Origin: Shimia gijangensis | Lineage (GTDB): Bacteria > Pseudomonadota > Alphaproteobacteria > Rhodobacterales > Rhodobacteraceae | Direction: 5' to 3' | Assembly (NCBI RefSeq): GCF_900142085.1 | Contig: NZ_FQZQ01000017.1 | Location: 1 to 64,000, forward strand | Length of the DNA stretch: 64,000 bases | Shown here: positions 42,530 through 51,539 of the stretch, piece after piece | Numbering within the stretch: the first letter of the stretch is position 1 | Layout of the letters: each line of letters opens with the position of its first letter | Made by a program: the position numbers and the translations under genes | Notes under the pieces: generated by a model | Databases searched by the model: none | What the model was told of the DNA's origin: nothing | Seen by the model: only the letters and a program-made list of their open reading frames with translations

Positions 42530-44227
42530 ATGATTTCTCGTCGTGATTTTCTTCAGGTTTCTATGGCAGCATCGGCCATGGTGGGCGCGTCCGGTTTTGG
42601 CAACTGGTCCCGTTTGGCGGCAAAACAGTCCCTCACTCAGGACGATCTGCTGCAATTTGATACCTATGGCAATGTCTCGTTGATCCACATCACCGATATT
42701 CATGCGCAGCTAAAGCCGATCTATTTCCGCGAGCCCGAGATCAACCTTGGCGTCGGCGACGCCTTTGGCCATGTCCCGCATGTCACCGGTGCCGATTTTC
42801 GCAAGCTTTATGGTATCGCCGACGGCTCCCCCAGCGCCTATGCGCTGACCTACAATGATTTCACCGCAATGGCCCAGACCTATGGTCGGGTCGGCGGCAT
42901 GGACCGTGTGTCCACCGTGATCAATTCGATCCGCGCCGATCGGCCTGATGCCCTGTTGCTGGATGGCGGCGACACGTGGCACGGCTCTTACACCTGTCAC
43001 CACACTCAAGGGCAGGATGTTGTGAACGTCATGAACGCGCTGAAACCTGACGCGATGACCTTTCACTGGGAATTCACGCTCGGCTCTGACCGCGTGAACG
43101 AGATCGTCGAAGGATTGCCGTTCGCTGCCCTGGGCCAGAACATCTTTGACGCTGAATGGGACGAACCTGCCGAACTGTTCAAGCCTTACAAATTCTTTGA
43201 GCGTGGCGGCGTCAATATCGCCGTGATCGGTCAGGCCTTTCCCTATATGCCCATCGCCAACCCGCGCTGGATGTTCCCGGAATACTCCTTTGGTATCCGT
43301 GATGAGAACATGCAGGCCATGGTCGACGAAGTGCGCGGCATGGGCGCGGAACTGGTGGTGGTGCTGTCGCACAACGGCTTTGACGTCGATAAAAAGATGG
43401 CGGGCAAAGTCTCTGGCATTGACGTGATCCTGTCGGGGCACACCCACGACGCTCTGCCCGAACCGGTTCTGGTCGGTGACACCATCATTGTTGCCTCTGG
43501 TTCGAACGGCAAATTCATCAGCCGCGTTGATCTGGATGTGCGCGACGGCAAGATGATGGGCTTTCAGACCAAACTGATCCCGATCTTCTCGGATGTGATC
43601 GCGCCGGACCCTGTCATCACCAAGCTGATTGATGAGCAACGCGCGCCTTACATCAATGAACTGACCGAAGTCATCGGCCAGACAGATTCGCTTCTGTATC
43701 GTCGTGGCAACTTTAACGGCACATGGGACGACCTGATTTGTCAGGCCCTGATCGAAGAGCGCGAGGCCGACATTTCCATGTCACCCGGCGTGCGGTGGGG
43801 CCCATCGATCCTGCCCGGTCAGGACATCACCCGAGAAGACATCTGGAACGTCACCTCGATGAGCTACGGCGAGGCATACCGTACTGAAATGACGGGTGAA
43901 TTCATCAAGGTGATCCTTGAAGATGTGGGCGATAACCTGTTCAACGTTGACCCCTATTACCAGCAAGGCGGCGACATGGTGCGTATCGGGGGCATGGGCT
44001 ACAGCATTGATGTGTTCAAGCCCCAGGGCAGCCGGATCAGCGACATGACCCTCTTGAAAACCGGTGAGTCGATTGACCCGGCCAAGACCTATCAGGTTGC
44101 GGGCTGGGCGTCGGTCAACGAAGGCACCGAAGGCCCGATGATCTGGGATGTGGTCGAGGATCACATTCGCCGCAAAGGCACTGTGCATGTTGAACCTCAT
44201 GAAAATGTAAAAGTCACAGGCGCCTAA
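42530..44227 (+). CDS. soxB: SoxB, thiosulfohydrolase
   Basis: A 565-residue dimanganese enzyme of the 5'-nucleotidase-like metallophosphatase family that releases sulfate from SoxY-cysteine-S-sulfonate. It has a Tat signal (SRRDFLQVSMAASAMVGAS), then the metal-site motifs HITDIHAQ, LLLDGGDTWHGSYTCHHTQGQD, and GHTHDALPEP. Length is usual. ATG at 42530 follows AAAGG. A hairpin pair comes next, so soxB may form its own transcript. Confidence 0.96.
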   Translation: MISRRDFLQVSMAASAMVGASGFGNWSRLAAKQSLTQDDLLQFDTYGNVSLIHITDIHAQLKPIYFREPEINLGVGDAFGHVPHVTGADFRKLYGIADGSPSAYALTYNDFTAMAQTYGRVGGMDRVSTVINSIRADRPDALLLDGGDTWHGSYTCHHTQGQDVVNVMNALKPDAMTFHWEFTLGSDRVNEIVEGLPFAALGQNIFDAEWDEPAELFKPYKFFERGGVNIAVIGQAFPYMPIANPRWMFPEYSFGIRDENMQAMVDEVRGMGAELVVVLSHNGFDVDKKMAGKVSGIDVILSGHTHDALPEPVLVGDTIIVASGSNGKFISRVDLDVRDGKMMGFQTKLIPIFSDVIAPDPVITKLIDEQRAPYINELTEVIGQTDSLLYRRGNFNGTWDDLICQALIEEREADISMSPGVRWGPSILPGQDITREDIWNVTSMSYGEAYRTEMTGEFIKVILEDVGDNLFNVDPYYQQGGDMVRIGGMGYSIDVFKPQGSRISDMTLLKTGESIDPAKTYQVAGWASVNEGTEGPMIWDVVEDHIRRKGTVHVEPHENVKVTGA

Positions 44228-44235
44228 GAAAATCC

Positions 44236-44255
44236 GGGCGCCTGAAAAGGCGCCC
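44236..44255 (+). other. GAAA-tetraloop hairpin after soxB
   Basis: GGGCGCCT and AGGCGCCC form an 8-bp perfect stem closed by GAAA, 8 nt after the soxB stop. No long T-run follows. The stable tetraloop suggests an mRNA-stabilising or processing element. Confidence 0.6.
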
Positions 44256-44266
44256 AACCGCGACCG

Positions 44267-44293
44267 TTTGACGGGTTATTTTGGCCCGTCAAA
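44267..44293 (+). other. Second hairpin in the soxB-soxC spacer
   Basis: TTTGACGGG (44267-44275) pairs perfectly with CCCGTCAAA (44285-44293). Its last three bases are shared with the left arm of the operator at 44291-44310, so RNA folding and DNA binding sites overlap. Confidence 0.5.
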
Positions 44294-44310
44294 TTCACTA
44301 AGATGAATTT
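44291..44310. promoter_or_regulatory. SoxR-type operator before soxC
   Basis: AAATTCACTAAGATGAATTT has the same seven-base arms as the soxX operator (AAATTCA and TGAATTT) and spacing of six, and again holds ATTC-N8-GAAT. It lies 27 bp before the soxC start, between hairpins and an AT-rich probable -10 region. Confidence 0.7.
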
Positions 44311-44337
44311 ATAAATGTATTGAGGAGCCAGTGTCGG

Positions 44338-45615
44338 ATGACAATGAACTTCAAAGGCAAACCTTCACGCCGCGCGTTCCTGAAAGGGGCCGTTGCAGCA
44401 GGGGGCACCATGGCCAGCGCCAGCGTGGCCACCGCAGCGGGCGATCCGCTGATTACCGAAATGCAGGACTGGGCCAGTGGTCTGGGCGATGGTGTTGATG
44501 AGACGCCATATGGCCTGCCGATCAGCTATGAATCGGATGTGGTGCGCCGCAATGTGGAATGGCTGACGGCCGACACGATCTCTTCGATCAATTTCACGCC
44601 TATTCACGCGCTGGATGGCACCATCACGCCTCAGGGCTGCGCGTTTGAACGCCACCACTCGGGTGCGATTGACATGAAGAAGGGCGATTACCGGTTGATG
44701 ATCAACGGGTTGGTCGACACGCCGCTGGTCTTTACTTACGAAGACCTTGAGCGTTTTCCACGTGAGAACCGCGTCTATTTCTGCGAATGCGCGGCGAACA
44801 CTGGTATGGAATGGGCCGGTGCCCAGCTGAACGGTGCACAATTCACCCATGGCATGATCCACAATATGGAGTATTCCGGCATCCCCCTGCGGACCTTGCT
44901 GGAAGAGGCTGGTCTGGACGCTGCGGGCGATCTCAAAGACAAATGGGTTTATGTTGAAGGCGCTGATGCGTCGTCAAACGGCCGCTCAATCCCGATGGAA
45001 AAAGCGTTGGACGATGTGCTCGTGGCGTTCAAAGCCAACGGCGAGGCATTGCGTAAAGAGCACGGGTATCCAGTGCGCCTCGTCGTGCCCGGTTGGGAAG
45101 GCAACATGTGGATCAAGTGGCTGCGCCGCATTGAAGTCACGGACCAAGCCGTTGAAAGCCGCGAAGAAACCTCAAAATACACCGATACGCTGGAAGACGG
45201 CACCAGCCGCAAATGGACATGGGTGATGGATGCCAAATCCATCGTCACGTCGCCCAGCCCGCAAGCCCCGATCAAACACGGCCATGGCCCCTTGGTCATC
45301 ACCGGCCTTGCATGGTCCGGTCGCGGTGCGATCACAGGTGTGGATGTCTCAGTCGATGGTGGCAAAAACTGGCAACCCGCGCGCCTTGGCGCGCCCGGTG
45401 TCGATAAGGCGCTGACGCGCTTTTACCTCGACTACAACTGGCAGGGCGAAGAGATGTTCTTGCAGGCCCGTGCCAAAGACTCCACCGGATACGTGCAGCC
45501 GACCAAGACCGAGCTGCGCGAAACCCGCGGTGAAAACTCCATCTATCACAACAACTGTATCCAGACCTGGTGGGTCAAATCGGACGGGGAGGCTGAAAAT
45601 GTCGAAGTTTCTTAA
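44338..45615 (+). CDS. soxC: SoxC, sulfane dehydrogenase molybdoprotein
   Basis: The 425-residue catalytic subunit of SoxCD belongs to the sulfite oxidase family. It has a Tat signal (SRRAFLKGAVAAGGTMAS), the molybdenum-cysteine region YFCECAANTGMEWAG and the C-terminal dimer domain (GVDVSVDGGKNWQPARLG). It oxidises the sulfane sulfur on SoxY in a six-electron reaction. ATG at 44338 lies behind GAGGAG. Its end overlaps the soxD start by 17 bases, so the two subunits are coupled. Confidence 0.96.
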   Translation: MTMNFKGKPSRRAFLKGAVAAGGTMASASVATAAGDPLITEMQDWASGLGDGVDETPYGLPISYESDVVRRNVEWLTADTISSINFTPIHALDGTITPQGCAFERHHSGAIDMKKGDYRLMINGLVDTPLVFTYEDLERFPRENRVYFCECAANTGMEWAGAQLNGAQFTHGMIHNMEYSGIPLRTLLEEAGLDAAGDLKDKWVYVEGADASSNGRSIPMEKALDDVLVAFKANGEALRKEHGYPVRLVVPGWEGNMWIKWLRRIEVTDQAVESREETSKYTDTLEDGTSRKWTWVMDAKSIVTSPSPQAPIKHGHGPLVITGLAWSGRGAITGVDVSVDGGKNWQPARLGAPGVDKALTRFYLDYNWQGEEMFLQARAKDSTGYVQPTKTELRETRGENSIYHNNCIQTWWVKSDGEAENVEVS

Positions 45616-46645
45616 GCTGGTCGCAGGCACAACGCTTGCCACGTCCCTGATTGCCGCCCCTGTCTGGGCCGAAAAATTCGGGTTAGGCCGCGCCGCTTTG
45701 CCCGAAGAAATCGCGGCCTGGGACAAGGACGTTGCACCCGATGGCACGGGTCTGCCTGCGGGCTCTGGGGACGTTCTGACCGGTGAAGAAGTGTTCGCCG
45801 ACAACTGTGCAATCTGCCATGGCGATTTCGCAGAAGGTGTTGATAACTGGCCCAAACTGGCCGGTGGTGACGGCACGCTGGCGGACAAGGACCCGCTGAA
45901 AACCGTGGGCTCTTACTGGCCATATCTGTCGACCACATGGGACTATGTGAACCGCTCCATGCCCTTTGGTTCGGCCCAAACCATGTCGACCGATGATGTC
46001 TATGCCATCGTTGCCTACATCCTTTATTCGAACGATCTCGTGGACGAAGACTTTGTCCTTTCAGACGAAAACTTCCTCGACGTGGAAATGCCCAACGCGG
46101 GCGGCTTCATCATTGATGACCGTGAAACGTCCGAGGCGCATTTCTGGAAGCCCGAGCCTTGCATGAAAAACTGCAAAGACACGGTCGAGATCACCATGCG
46201 CGCAGCCGTCCTGGACGTGACCCCGGACGAGGGTGGTACCCAAGAAGCCACCACCCCAGCCGAGGAGGCGGCTGCCGCTCCTACACCCGCCGAAGAAGCC
46301 CCTGTTGCAGAGGCGGCGCTTGATCCAGAAGCGGTCAAAAAAGGCGAGAAGGTCTTTAAAAAGTGCAAGGCCTGCCATCAGGTGGGCGACACAGCCAAAA
46401 ACAAGACCGGCCCAACTTTGAATGGCATCGTGGGAGCTTCGGTGGGCGCGCGTGATGGGTTTAAGTATTCTAAGCCTATGAAAGCGCTTGCAGACTCTGG
46501 CGCTGTATGGAGCGAAGAAGAACTGGCCGCCTTCCTTGCCAAGCCCAAGAAATATCTCAAAGGCACCAAAATGTCCTTTGTGGGCCTCAAGAAAGAAACA
46601 GATATCGTGGCTGTGACAACCTACCTGAAAAGCTTTCAGGAGTAA
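45599..46645 (+). CDS. soxD: SoxD, diheme cytochrome c
   Basis: A 348-residue electron-transfer subunit of SoxCD. After a signal peptide (FLKLVAGTTLATSLIAAP) it has the first heme domain with NCAICHGD, a linker rich in Ala, Pro and Glu (about residues 220-260), and a second heme domain with KCKACHQVGD. The Ala/Pro/Glu linker makes the two heme domains mobile. ATG lies 17 bases inside the end of soxC. soxE starts 6 bp after its stop. Confidence 0.96.
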   Translation: MSKFLKLVAGTTLATSLIAAPVWAEKFGLGRAALPEEIAAWDKDVAPDGTGLPAGSGDVLTGEEVFADNCAICHGDFAEGVDNWPKLAGGDGTLADKDPLKTVGSYWPYLSTTWDYVNRSMPFGSAQTMSTDDVYAIVAYILYSNDLVDEDFVLSDENFLDVEMPNAGGFIIDDRETSEAHFWKPEPCMKNCKDTVEITMRAAVLDVTPDEGGTQEATTPAEEAAAAPTPAEEAPVAEAALDPEAVKKGEKVFKKCKACHQVGDTAKNKTGPTLNGIVGASVGARDGFKYSKPMKALADSGAVWSEEELAAFLAKPKKYLKGTKMSFVGLKKETDIVAVTTYLKSFQE

Positions 46646-46651
46646 GCAGGC

Positions 46652-47362
46652 ATGCGCACCGCAGCATGGGTCATATCACTTTGGGCGGTCCTCTCGGGGG
46701 CCGCCGTTTGTGAAGAAACGGCCGCCGCTATTGGCGACGCTGAGCGTGGGCAGAAGATGTTCAAACGCTGCCAGTCCTGTCATGAACTTGGCGAAGGGGC
46801 AGAACACAAGGTCGGCCCGCATCTGAATGGCATTTTCTTTCGTCCAGCGGCCACATTCAGCGACTACAAATATTCCAAAGGTATGTTCGCCGCACGTGAG
46901 GGCGGTCTGGTCTGGGACATTGACGGCCTTTCCCGTTTCCTTGAGGCCCCGAAAAAGACCGTTCCACACACCAAGATGAGCTTTAAGGGCATGCCCAAAG
47001 AGCAGGATCGCAATGACCTTCTGGCCTATTTGCGTGTCTTCTCGGACAATCCCCAAAACATTCCCGAGGCCGCACCCACCGCCCGCAAGGTCGAGGTTGT
47101 GTTGTCGCCCGAAATTCTGGCGATTGTGGGCGATCCGGAATATGGTGAGTACCTCGCAGCGGAATGTACCACCTGTCATCAGGCAGACGGGGGTAATGAC
47201 GGCATCCCAACGATCACGCATTGGCCGACCGAATCCTTCGTGATCGCCATGCATGCCTACAAAGAAAAACAACGACCGCATCCTGTGATGCAGATGATGG
47301 CGGGCCGGCTTTCGGATGAAGAGATTGCTGCCCTTGCCGCCTATTTTGAGATTTTGGAGTAA
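46652..47362 (+). CDS. soxE: SoxE, diheme cytochrome c
   Basis: The 236-residue periplasmic protein has a signal peptide (TAAWVISLWAVLSGAAVC), a first heme site RCQSCHELG in a cytochrome c2-like domain (VGPHLNGIFFRPAATFSDYKYSKGM) and a second site ECTTCHQADG in a smaller domain. SoxE is predicted to pair with SoxF as the heme subunit of a flavocytochrome, as in sulfide dehydrogenase. It lies between soxD and soxF as usual. Confidence 0.92.
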   Translation: MRTAAWVISLWAVLSGAAVCEETAAAIGDAERGQKMFKRCQSCHELGEGAEHKVGPHLNGIFFRPAATFSDYKYSKGMFAAREGGLVWDIDGLSRFLEAPKKTVPHTKMSFKGMPKEQDRNDLLAYLRVFSDNPQNIPEAAPTARKVEVVLSPEILAIVGDPEYGEYLAAECTTCHQADGGNDGIPTITHWPTESFVIAMHAYKEKQRPHPVMQMMAGRLSDEEIAALAAYFEILE

Positions 47363-47391
47363 ACGCGCATTTGATCCGGGGAGGATAAGAT

Positions 47392-48654
47392 ATGACTTTG
47401 AACAGACGTAACTTTATTGGGGCAGGGGTTGTGACGGCTGCCAGCCTTGCGGCACCGATGGTGCTTGGCGCAGGCAAGCCCCGCGTCGTTGTGATCGGCG
47501 GTGGCCCCGGTGGCGCCACAGCCGCGAAATACATCGCCAAAGGGTCTAAGGGCGCGATTGATGTCACCTTGGTGGAACCATCCCGCACCTATTACACCTG
47601 TTTCTTTTCCAACCTCTACATCGGTGGTTTCCGCACCTTGTCCAGCATCGCGCACAGCTATGGAACGCTGGCGTCGAAATACGGCGTCAACGTCGTGCAT
47701 GACTGGGCCGTGGGCATCGACCGCGACGCCAAAACCGTGACTTTGGCCGGGGGTGCCGCGTTGTCTTATGATCGTTTGGTGTTGTCTCCGGGGATCGATT
47801 TTGTCGATGGCTCTGTGCCCGGCTGGGATCTGACCAAGCAAAACAAAATGCCCCACGCCTATAAGGCCGGATCGCAAACCGAATTGCTCAAGGCCCAGAT
47901 CGAAGCCATGCCCCAAGGCGGCACCTTTGCCATGGTCGCCCCCCCCAACCCGTACCGCTGCCCACCCGGGCCTTACGAGCGGATTTCGATGGTGGCGCAT
48001 GTTCTGAAGGAAAAGAATCCGACCGCCAAAATTATCGTCGCTGACCCCAAGCCCAAATTTTCCAAAATGGGCCTGTTTCAGGAAGGCTGGGCCGATCACT
48101 ATGAAGGTATGATTGACTGGATCGGGTCCGACTTTGGCGGAGACAACGTCGAAGTGAACGCCGATGAAATGACCGTCAGCATCGACGGCGAAGTCACCAA
48201 GGTGGATGCCTGCAATGTCATTCCGGGCATGAAAGCCGGACGTATCTGCGAGATGGCCGGTGTGACTGAAGGCAATTGGGCACCGGTAAACGGCCATACG
48301 ATGCAAAGCCGCATAGATGAAAACATCCACATTCTGGGCGATTCCGCGGCGCAAGGTGACATGCCGAAATCGGGGTTCGCGGCCAACTCGCAAGCCAAGG
48401 TCGCCGCCATGGCCATTCGCGGAGCGCTGACCGGTTCCAAAGTGTTCCCGGCCAAATTCTCGAACACCTGCTGGTCGCTAATCGATACCGACAATGGTGT
48501 CAAAGTTGGCGCGACCTACGAGGCCACCGACGAAAAGATTGCCAAGATTGACGGCTTCATTTCACAAACCGGCGAAGACGCGGATCTGCGAAAGGCCACG
48601 TTCGAAGAATCCGTTGGCTGGTACGCGGGCATCACCTCGGACATGTTCACCTGA
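47392..48654 (+). CDS. soxF: SoxF, flavocytochrome c sulfide dehydrogenase flavoprotein
   Basis: A 420-residue FAD protein with a Tat signal (NRRNFIGAGVVTAASLAAP), the dinucleotide motif VVVIGGGPGGATAAKYI and cysteines in YRCPPGPYE and FSNTCWSL, equivalent to the redox pair of FccB. It oxidises sulfide to sulfane sulfur or aids regeneration of the Sox system. The gene closes the soxCDEF unit, followed by a terminator; soxG and soxH of Paracoccus are not present after it. Confidence 0.94.
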   Translation: MTLNRRNFIGAGVVTAASLAAPMVLGAGKPRVVVIGGGPGGATAAKYIAKGSKGAIDVTLVEPSRTYYTCFFSNLYIGGFRTLSSIAHSYGTLASKYGVNVVHDWAVGIDRDAKTVTLAGGAALSYDRLVLSPGIDFVDGSVPGWDLTKQNKMPHAYKAGSQTELLKAQIEAMPQGGTFAMVAPPNPYRCPPGPYERISMVAHVLKEKNPTAKIIVADPKPKFSKMGLFQEGWADHYEGMIDWIGSDFGGDNVEVNADEMTVSIDGEVTKVDACNVIPGMKAGRICEMAGVTEGNWAPVNGHTMQSRIDENIHILGDSAAQGDMPKSGFAANSQAKVAAMAIRGALTGSKVFPAKFSNTCWSLIDTDNGVKVGATYEATDEKIAKIDGFISQTGEDADLRKATFEESVGWYAGITSDMFT

Positions 48655-48673
48655 TCTTATCGAAAGTATTTCG

Positions 48674-48701
48674 CGGGCCATCCTTGGGTGGCCCGTTTTT
48701 T
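48674..48701 (+). terminator. Terminator of the sox cluster
   Basis: CGGGCCA (48674-48680) and TGGCCCG (48689-48695) form a 7-bp perfect stem followed by six T, 20 bp after the soxF stop. It marks the end of rightward sox transcription. Confidence 0.9.
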
Positions 48702-49008
48702 GTTCAAGTGATTTTTCGGTGTACAGGCACCGTTCCAATGGCGTCCCGCCGGGCTATTTGAAATTGTACAAAACGGTTATTTTGGCCCTGAGTTTTGTAC
48801 AAAACGGTCAAAACGCCGGAATTCTCGCATGTTGAGCGGATTTCACTCAGAGGGGTTTGGCCGTAAAAGAGGCATGAACAAGGACACAAGTTCACCTAAT
48901 GTTAATCTTATTTTCGCTAGCTGCCCTTGCAGCCCCCAAACGCCAACACTAAGACTCGTTCTGTAGGCTTTGGCCACGTGGACGGACGCGAACAACAGGC
49001 AGGCGGAT
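48702..49008. other. Spacer before clpP with no gene
   Basis: This 307-bp stretch has no credible gene. It holds a pair of 14-bp direct repeats (48764-48808) and then the clpP leader. Heat-shock promoter elements were looked for and not found with confidence. Confidence 0.5.
48764..48808. repeat. 14-bp direct repeat upstream of clpP
   Basis: TTGTACAAAACGGT occurs at 48764-48777 and 48795-48808, 31 bp apart start to start, which is close to three helical turns. Each begins with the palindrome TTGTACAA. Same-face spacing suggests binding of a protein at two sites. The factor is unknown. Confidence 0.65.
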
Positions 49009-49641
49009 ATGAACGACCCAATCGACACATATATGAATACACTCGTGCCCATGGTGGTGGAACAGACCAGCCGTGGTGAGCGCGCTTACGATATTTTTTC
49101 GCGTCTTTTGAAAGAGCGGATTATTTTCCTCAGTGGTCCGGTGCACGACGGCATGTCGAGCCTGATCGTGGCGCAGTTGTTGCACCTTGAGGCCGAAAAT
49201 CCGGCGAAAGAGATTTCGATGTATATCAATTCACCCGGTGGTGTGGTGACATCCGGCCTCTCGATCTATGACACAATGCAGTACATCAAACCCAAGGTCT
49301 CAACGCTTGTGATTGGTCAGGCGGCCTCGATGGGCTCGCTATTGCTGACTGCTGGTGAGCAGGGCATGCGTTTTTCGCTACCGAACTCTCGCGTAATGGT
49401 GCACCAACCTTCTGGTGGCTATCAGGGGCAGGCGACGGACATCATGATCCACGCGCAGGAAACCCAAAAGCTGAAAACCCGCCTGAACGAGATTTACGTG
49501 CGCCACACCGGCCAAAAACTGAAAGCTGTCGAAGCTGCGCTTGAGCGCGACAATTTCATGTCGCCAGAAGAGGCCAAAGAATGGGGCCTTATTGACGAAA
49601 TCGTCGAAAGCCGCGCCAAAGGCGACGACGAAGAAACCTGA
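49009..49641 (+). CDS. clpP: ATP-dependent Clp protease proteolytic subunit
   Basis: A 210-residue serine protease that forms tetradecamers and degrades unfolded or tagged proteins with ClpX or ClpA. The catalytic residues are visible: Ser in [11 protein letters not shown], His in VMVHQPSGG and the Asp after helix E. The frame opens earlier with TTG at 48970, but ATG 49009 with AGGCGG ahead and [16 protein letters not shown] is the family start. clpX follows 122 bp downstream. Confidence 0.96.
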   Translation: MNDPIDTYMNTLVPMVVEQTSRGERAYDIFSRLLKERIIFLSGPVHDGMSSLIVAQLLHLEAENPAKEISMYINSPGGVVTSGLSIYDTMQYIKPKVSTLVIGQAASMGSLLLTAGEQGMRFSLPNSRVMVHQPSGGYQGQATDIMIHAQETQKLKTRLNEIYVRHTGQKLKAVEAALERDNFMSPEEAKEWGLIDEIVESRAKGDDEET

Positions 49642-49650
49642 TATTGAAGC

Positions 49651-49674
49651 GCCCTGATGTGACCGCATCAGGGC
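49651..49674 (+). other. Stem-loop between clpP and clpX
   Basis: GCCCTGATG (49651-49659) pairs with CATCAGGGC (49666-49674), 6-nt loop, 9 nt after the clpP stop. Only a short T-stretch follows. It may partly terminate, giving clpP in excess over clpX. Confidence 0.55.
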
Positions 49675-49763
49675 ACTTTCCACATTGTACTCGGATTGTG
49701 GCTGGCCTAAGCTGCCCGGGACGCGACGGCGCAGACCAATAATGGGAGCCCGAAAGGACTGAC

Positions 49764-51026
49764 ATGGCAAGCAATTCCGGGGATAGCAAAAACACTCTGT
49801 ACTGCAGTTTTTGCGGCAAGAGTCAGCATGAAGTGCGCAAACTGATTGCTGGACCGACAGTATTCATCTGTGATGAATGTGTCGAGCTTTGCATGGATAT
49901 CATCCGTGAAGAGACAAAAGCGAGCGGCCTCAAAGCGTCCGAGGGCGTGCCAACTCCGATGGATATCTGCACTGTTCTGGACGACTATGTCATTGGTCAG
50001 GCGATGGCGAAACGGGTTCTGTCCGTGGCTGTGCACAACCATTACAAACGCCTAAATCATGCGCAAAAATCCGGCGATATTGAGCTGGCGAAATCCAACA
50101 TTATGCTGATCGGCCCGACAGGGTGCGGTAAAACGCTGCTCGCCCAGACGCTGGCGCGAATTCTGGATGTGCCTTTCACAATGGCCGATGCCACCACACT
50201 GACCGAAGCCGGTTATGTTGGCGAAGACGTTGAGAACATTATCCTGAAACTGCTACAGTCGTCGGAATACAATGTTGAACGCGCCCAGCGCGGCATTGTT
50301 TACATTGACGAAGTCGACAAGATCACCCGCAAATCCGAAAACCCGTCGATCACGCGTGACGTGTCGGGGGAGGGCGTTCAGCAGGCCTTGCTGAAACTGA
50401 TGGAAGGCACGGTTGCATCTGTGCCACCGCAAGGTGGGCGCAAGCATCCGCAGCAGGAGTTCCTGCAGGTCGACACCACCAACATTCTGTTCATCTGCGG
50501 CGGGGCCTTTGCCGGTCTTGACCGGATCATTGCTCAGCGCGGCAAAGGCTCGGCGATGGGCTTTGGGGCAGATGTGCGTGGCGATGATGAACGCGGCGTG
50601 GGCGAGATTTTTCAGGATCTGGAACCAGAGGATCTTTTGAAATTCGGTTTGATCCCGGAATTTGTTGGCCGTTTGCCCGTTCTGGCAACGCTGGAAGATC
50701 TGGACGAAGACGCGCTGGTGACCATTCTGACCGAGCCCAAGAACGCTTTGGTCAAACAGTATCAACGCCTGTTCGAATTGGAAGATGCACAGCTGACCTT
50801 TACGGATGATGCCCTGAGCGCAATCGCCAAACGTGCGATTGAACGCAAAACGGGTGCGCGTGGTTTGCGGTCGATTCTGGAAGAAATATTGCTCGATACA
50901 ATGTTTGAACTTCCCGGCATGGACAGCGTGACCGAGGTGGTGGTCAACGAAGAGGCCGTTGTCTCTGATGCTCAGCCACTGATGATCCACGCAGATGCAG
51001 AAAAAGAACCTGCCAACGTGGGTTAG
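49764..51026 (+). CDS. clpX: ATP-dependent Clp protease ATP-binding subunit ClpX
   Basis: The 420-residue AAA+ unfoldase starts with a C4 zinc-binding domain ([14 protein letters not shown] and [10 protein letters not shown]), then Walker [14 protein letters not shown], Walker [11 protein letters not shown], and sensor 2 [13 protein letters not shown]. It unfolds substrates into ClpP; in alphaproteobacteria this includes cell-cycle regulators. It follows clpP, separated by a stem-loop. Length is normal. Confidence 0.97.
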   Translation: MASNSGDSKNTLYCSFCGKSQHEVRKLIAGPTVFICDECVELCMDIIREETKASGLKASEGVPTPMDICTVLDDYVIGQAMAKRVLSVAVHNHYKRLNHAQKSGDIELAKSNIMLIGPTGCGKTLLAQTLARILDVPFTMADATTLTEAGYVGEDVENIILKLLQSSEYNVERAQRGIVYIDEVDKITRKSENPSITRDVSGEGVQQALLKLMEGTVASVPPQGGRKHPQQEFLQVDTTNILFICGGAFAGLDRIIAQRGKGSAMGFGADVRGDDERGVGEIFQDLEPEDLLKFGLIPEFVGRLPVLATLEDLDEDALVTILTEPKNALVKQYQRLFELEDAQLTFTDDALSAIAKRAIERKTGARGLRSILEEILLDTMFELPGMDSVTEVVVNEEAVVSDAQPLMIHADAEKEPANVG

Positions 51027-51049
51027 GCGGAAAATAACCAAATCAACAG

Positions 51050-51075
51050 GGGTGGGCAATTTGTCCGCCCTTTTT
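51050..51075 (+). terminator. Terminator after clpX
   Basis: GGGTGGGC (51050-51057) pairs with GTCCGCCC (51063-51070), two wobbles, 5-nt loop, followed by five T. It lies 24 bp after the clpX stop. Confidence 0.8.
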
Positions 51076-51143
51076 CGTAGTCTGCCATACTGGACCTTTG
51101 TCCACGAATGGGGCATACGGGGTATGAATTTGCGGAGGCATCC

Positions 51144-51530
51144 ATGGGTATTCTGAGCTCGATCAACAGCGTTTTCACCTGGTGGCATGGCGCCACTTTG
51201 AACACCAAGCTTTTCACTCGTCGCAAGGGTGTGAAAGTTGGCGAGGACGCGCAGGGCAACAGCTATTATCGCACCAAAGATGACAGCAAACGCTGGGTGA
51301 TCTTTGCAGGCGACGTCGAAGCAACACGCGTCAACCCCGATTGGCACGGCTGGCTGCACCGCACCTATGACGAAACACCAGACGACAAGCCTCTGGTCCA
51401 CAAGGATTGGGAAAAACCACATCAGGAGAACCTGAGTGGCACCGCGATGGCCTATGCGCCGGCAGGCTCGATTCGTAAAGCCGCAGCGCCCGCCGCCCGC
51501 AGCGATTACGAAGCCTGGGTGCCGGAATAA
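51144..51530 (+). CDS. NDUFA12-like complex I accessory protein
   Basis: This 128-residue protein carries the NDUFA12 (B17.2) motif: FTWWHGATLNTKLFTRRKG, GNSYYRTKDDSKRWVIFAGDVEATRV and NPDWHGWLHRTYDETP. In Rhodobacterales such proteins are accessory subunits of respiratory complex I, although they are encoded away from the nuo operon. ATG follows GCGGAGG. It is 9 bp upstream of mlaD. Confidence 0.92.
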   Translation: MGILSSINSVFTWWHGATLNTKLFTRRKGVKVGEDAQGNSYYRTKDDSKRWVIFAGDVEATRVNPDWHGWLHRTYDETPDDKPLVHKDWEKPHQENLSGTAMAYAPAGSIRKAAAPAARSDYEAWVPE

Positions 51531-51539
51531 GACTGGACC

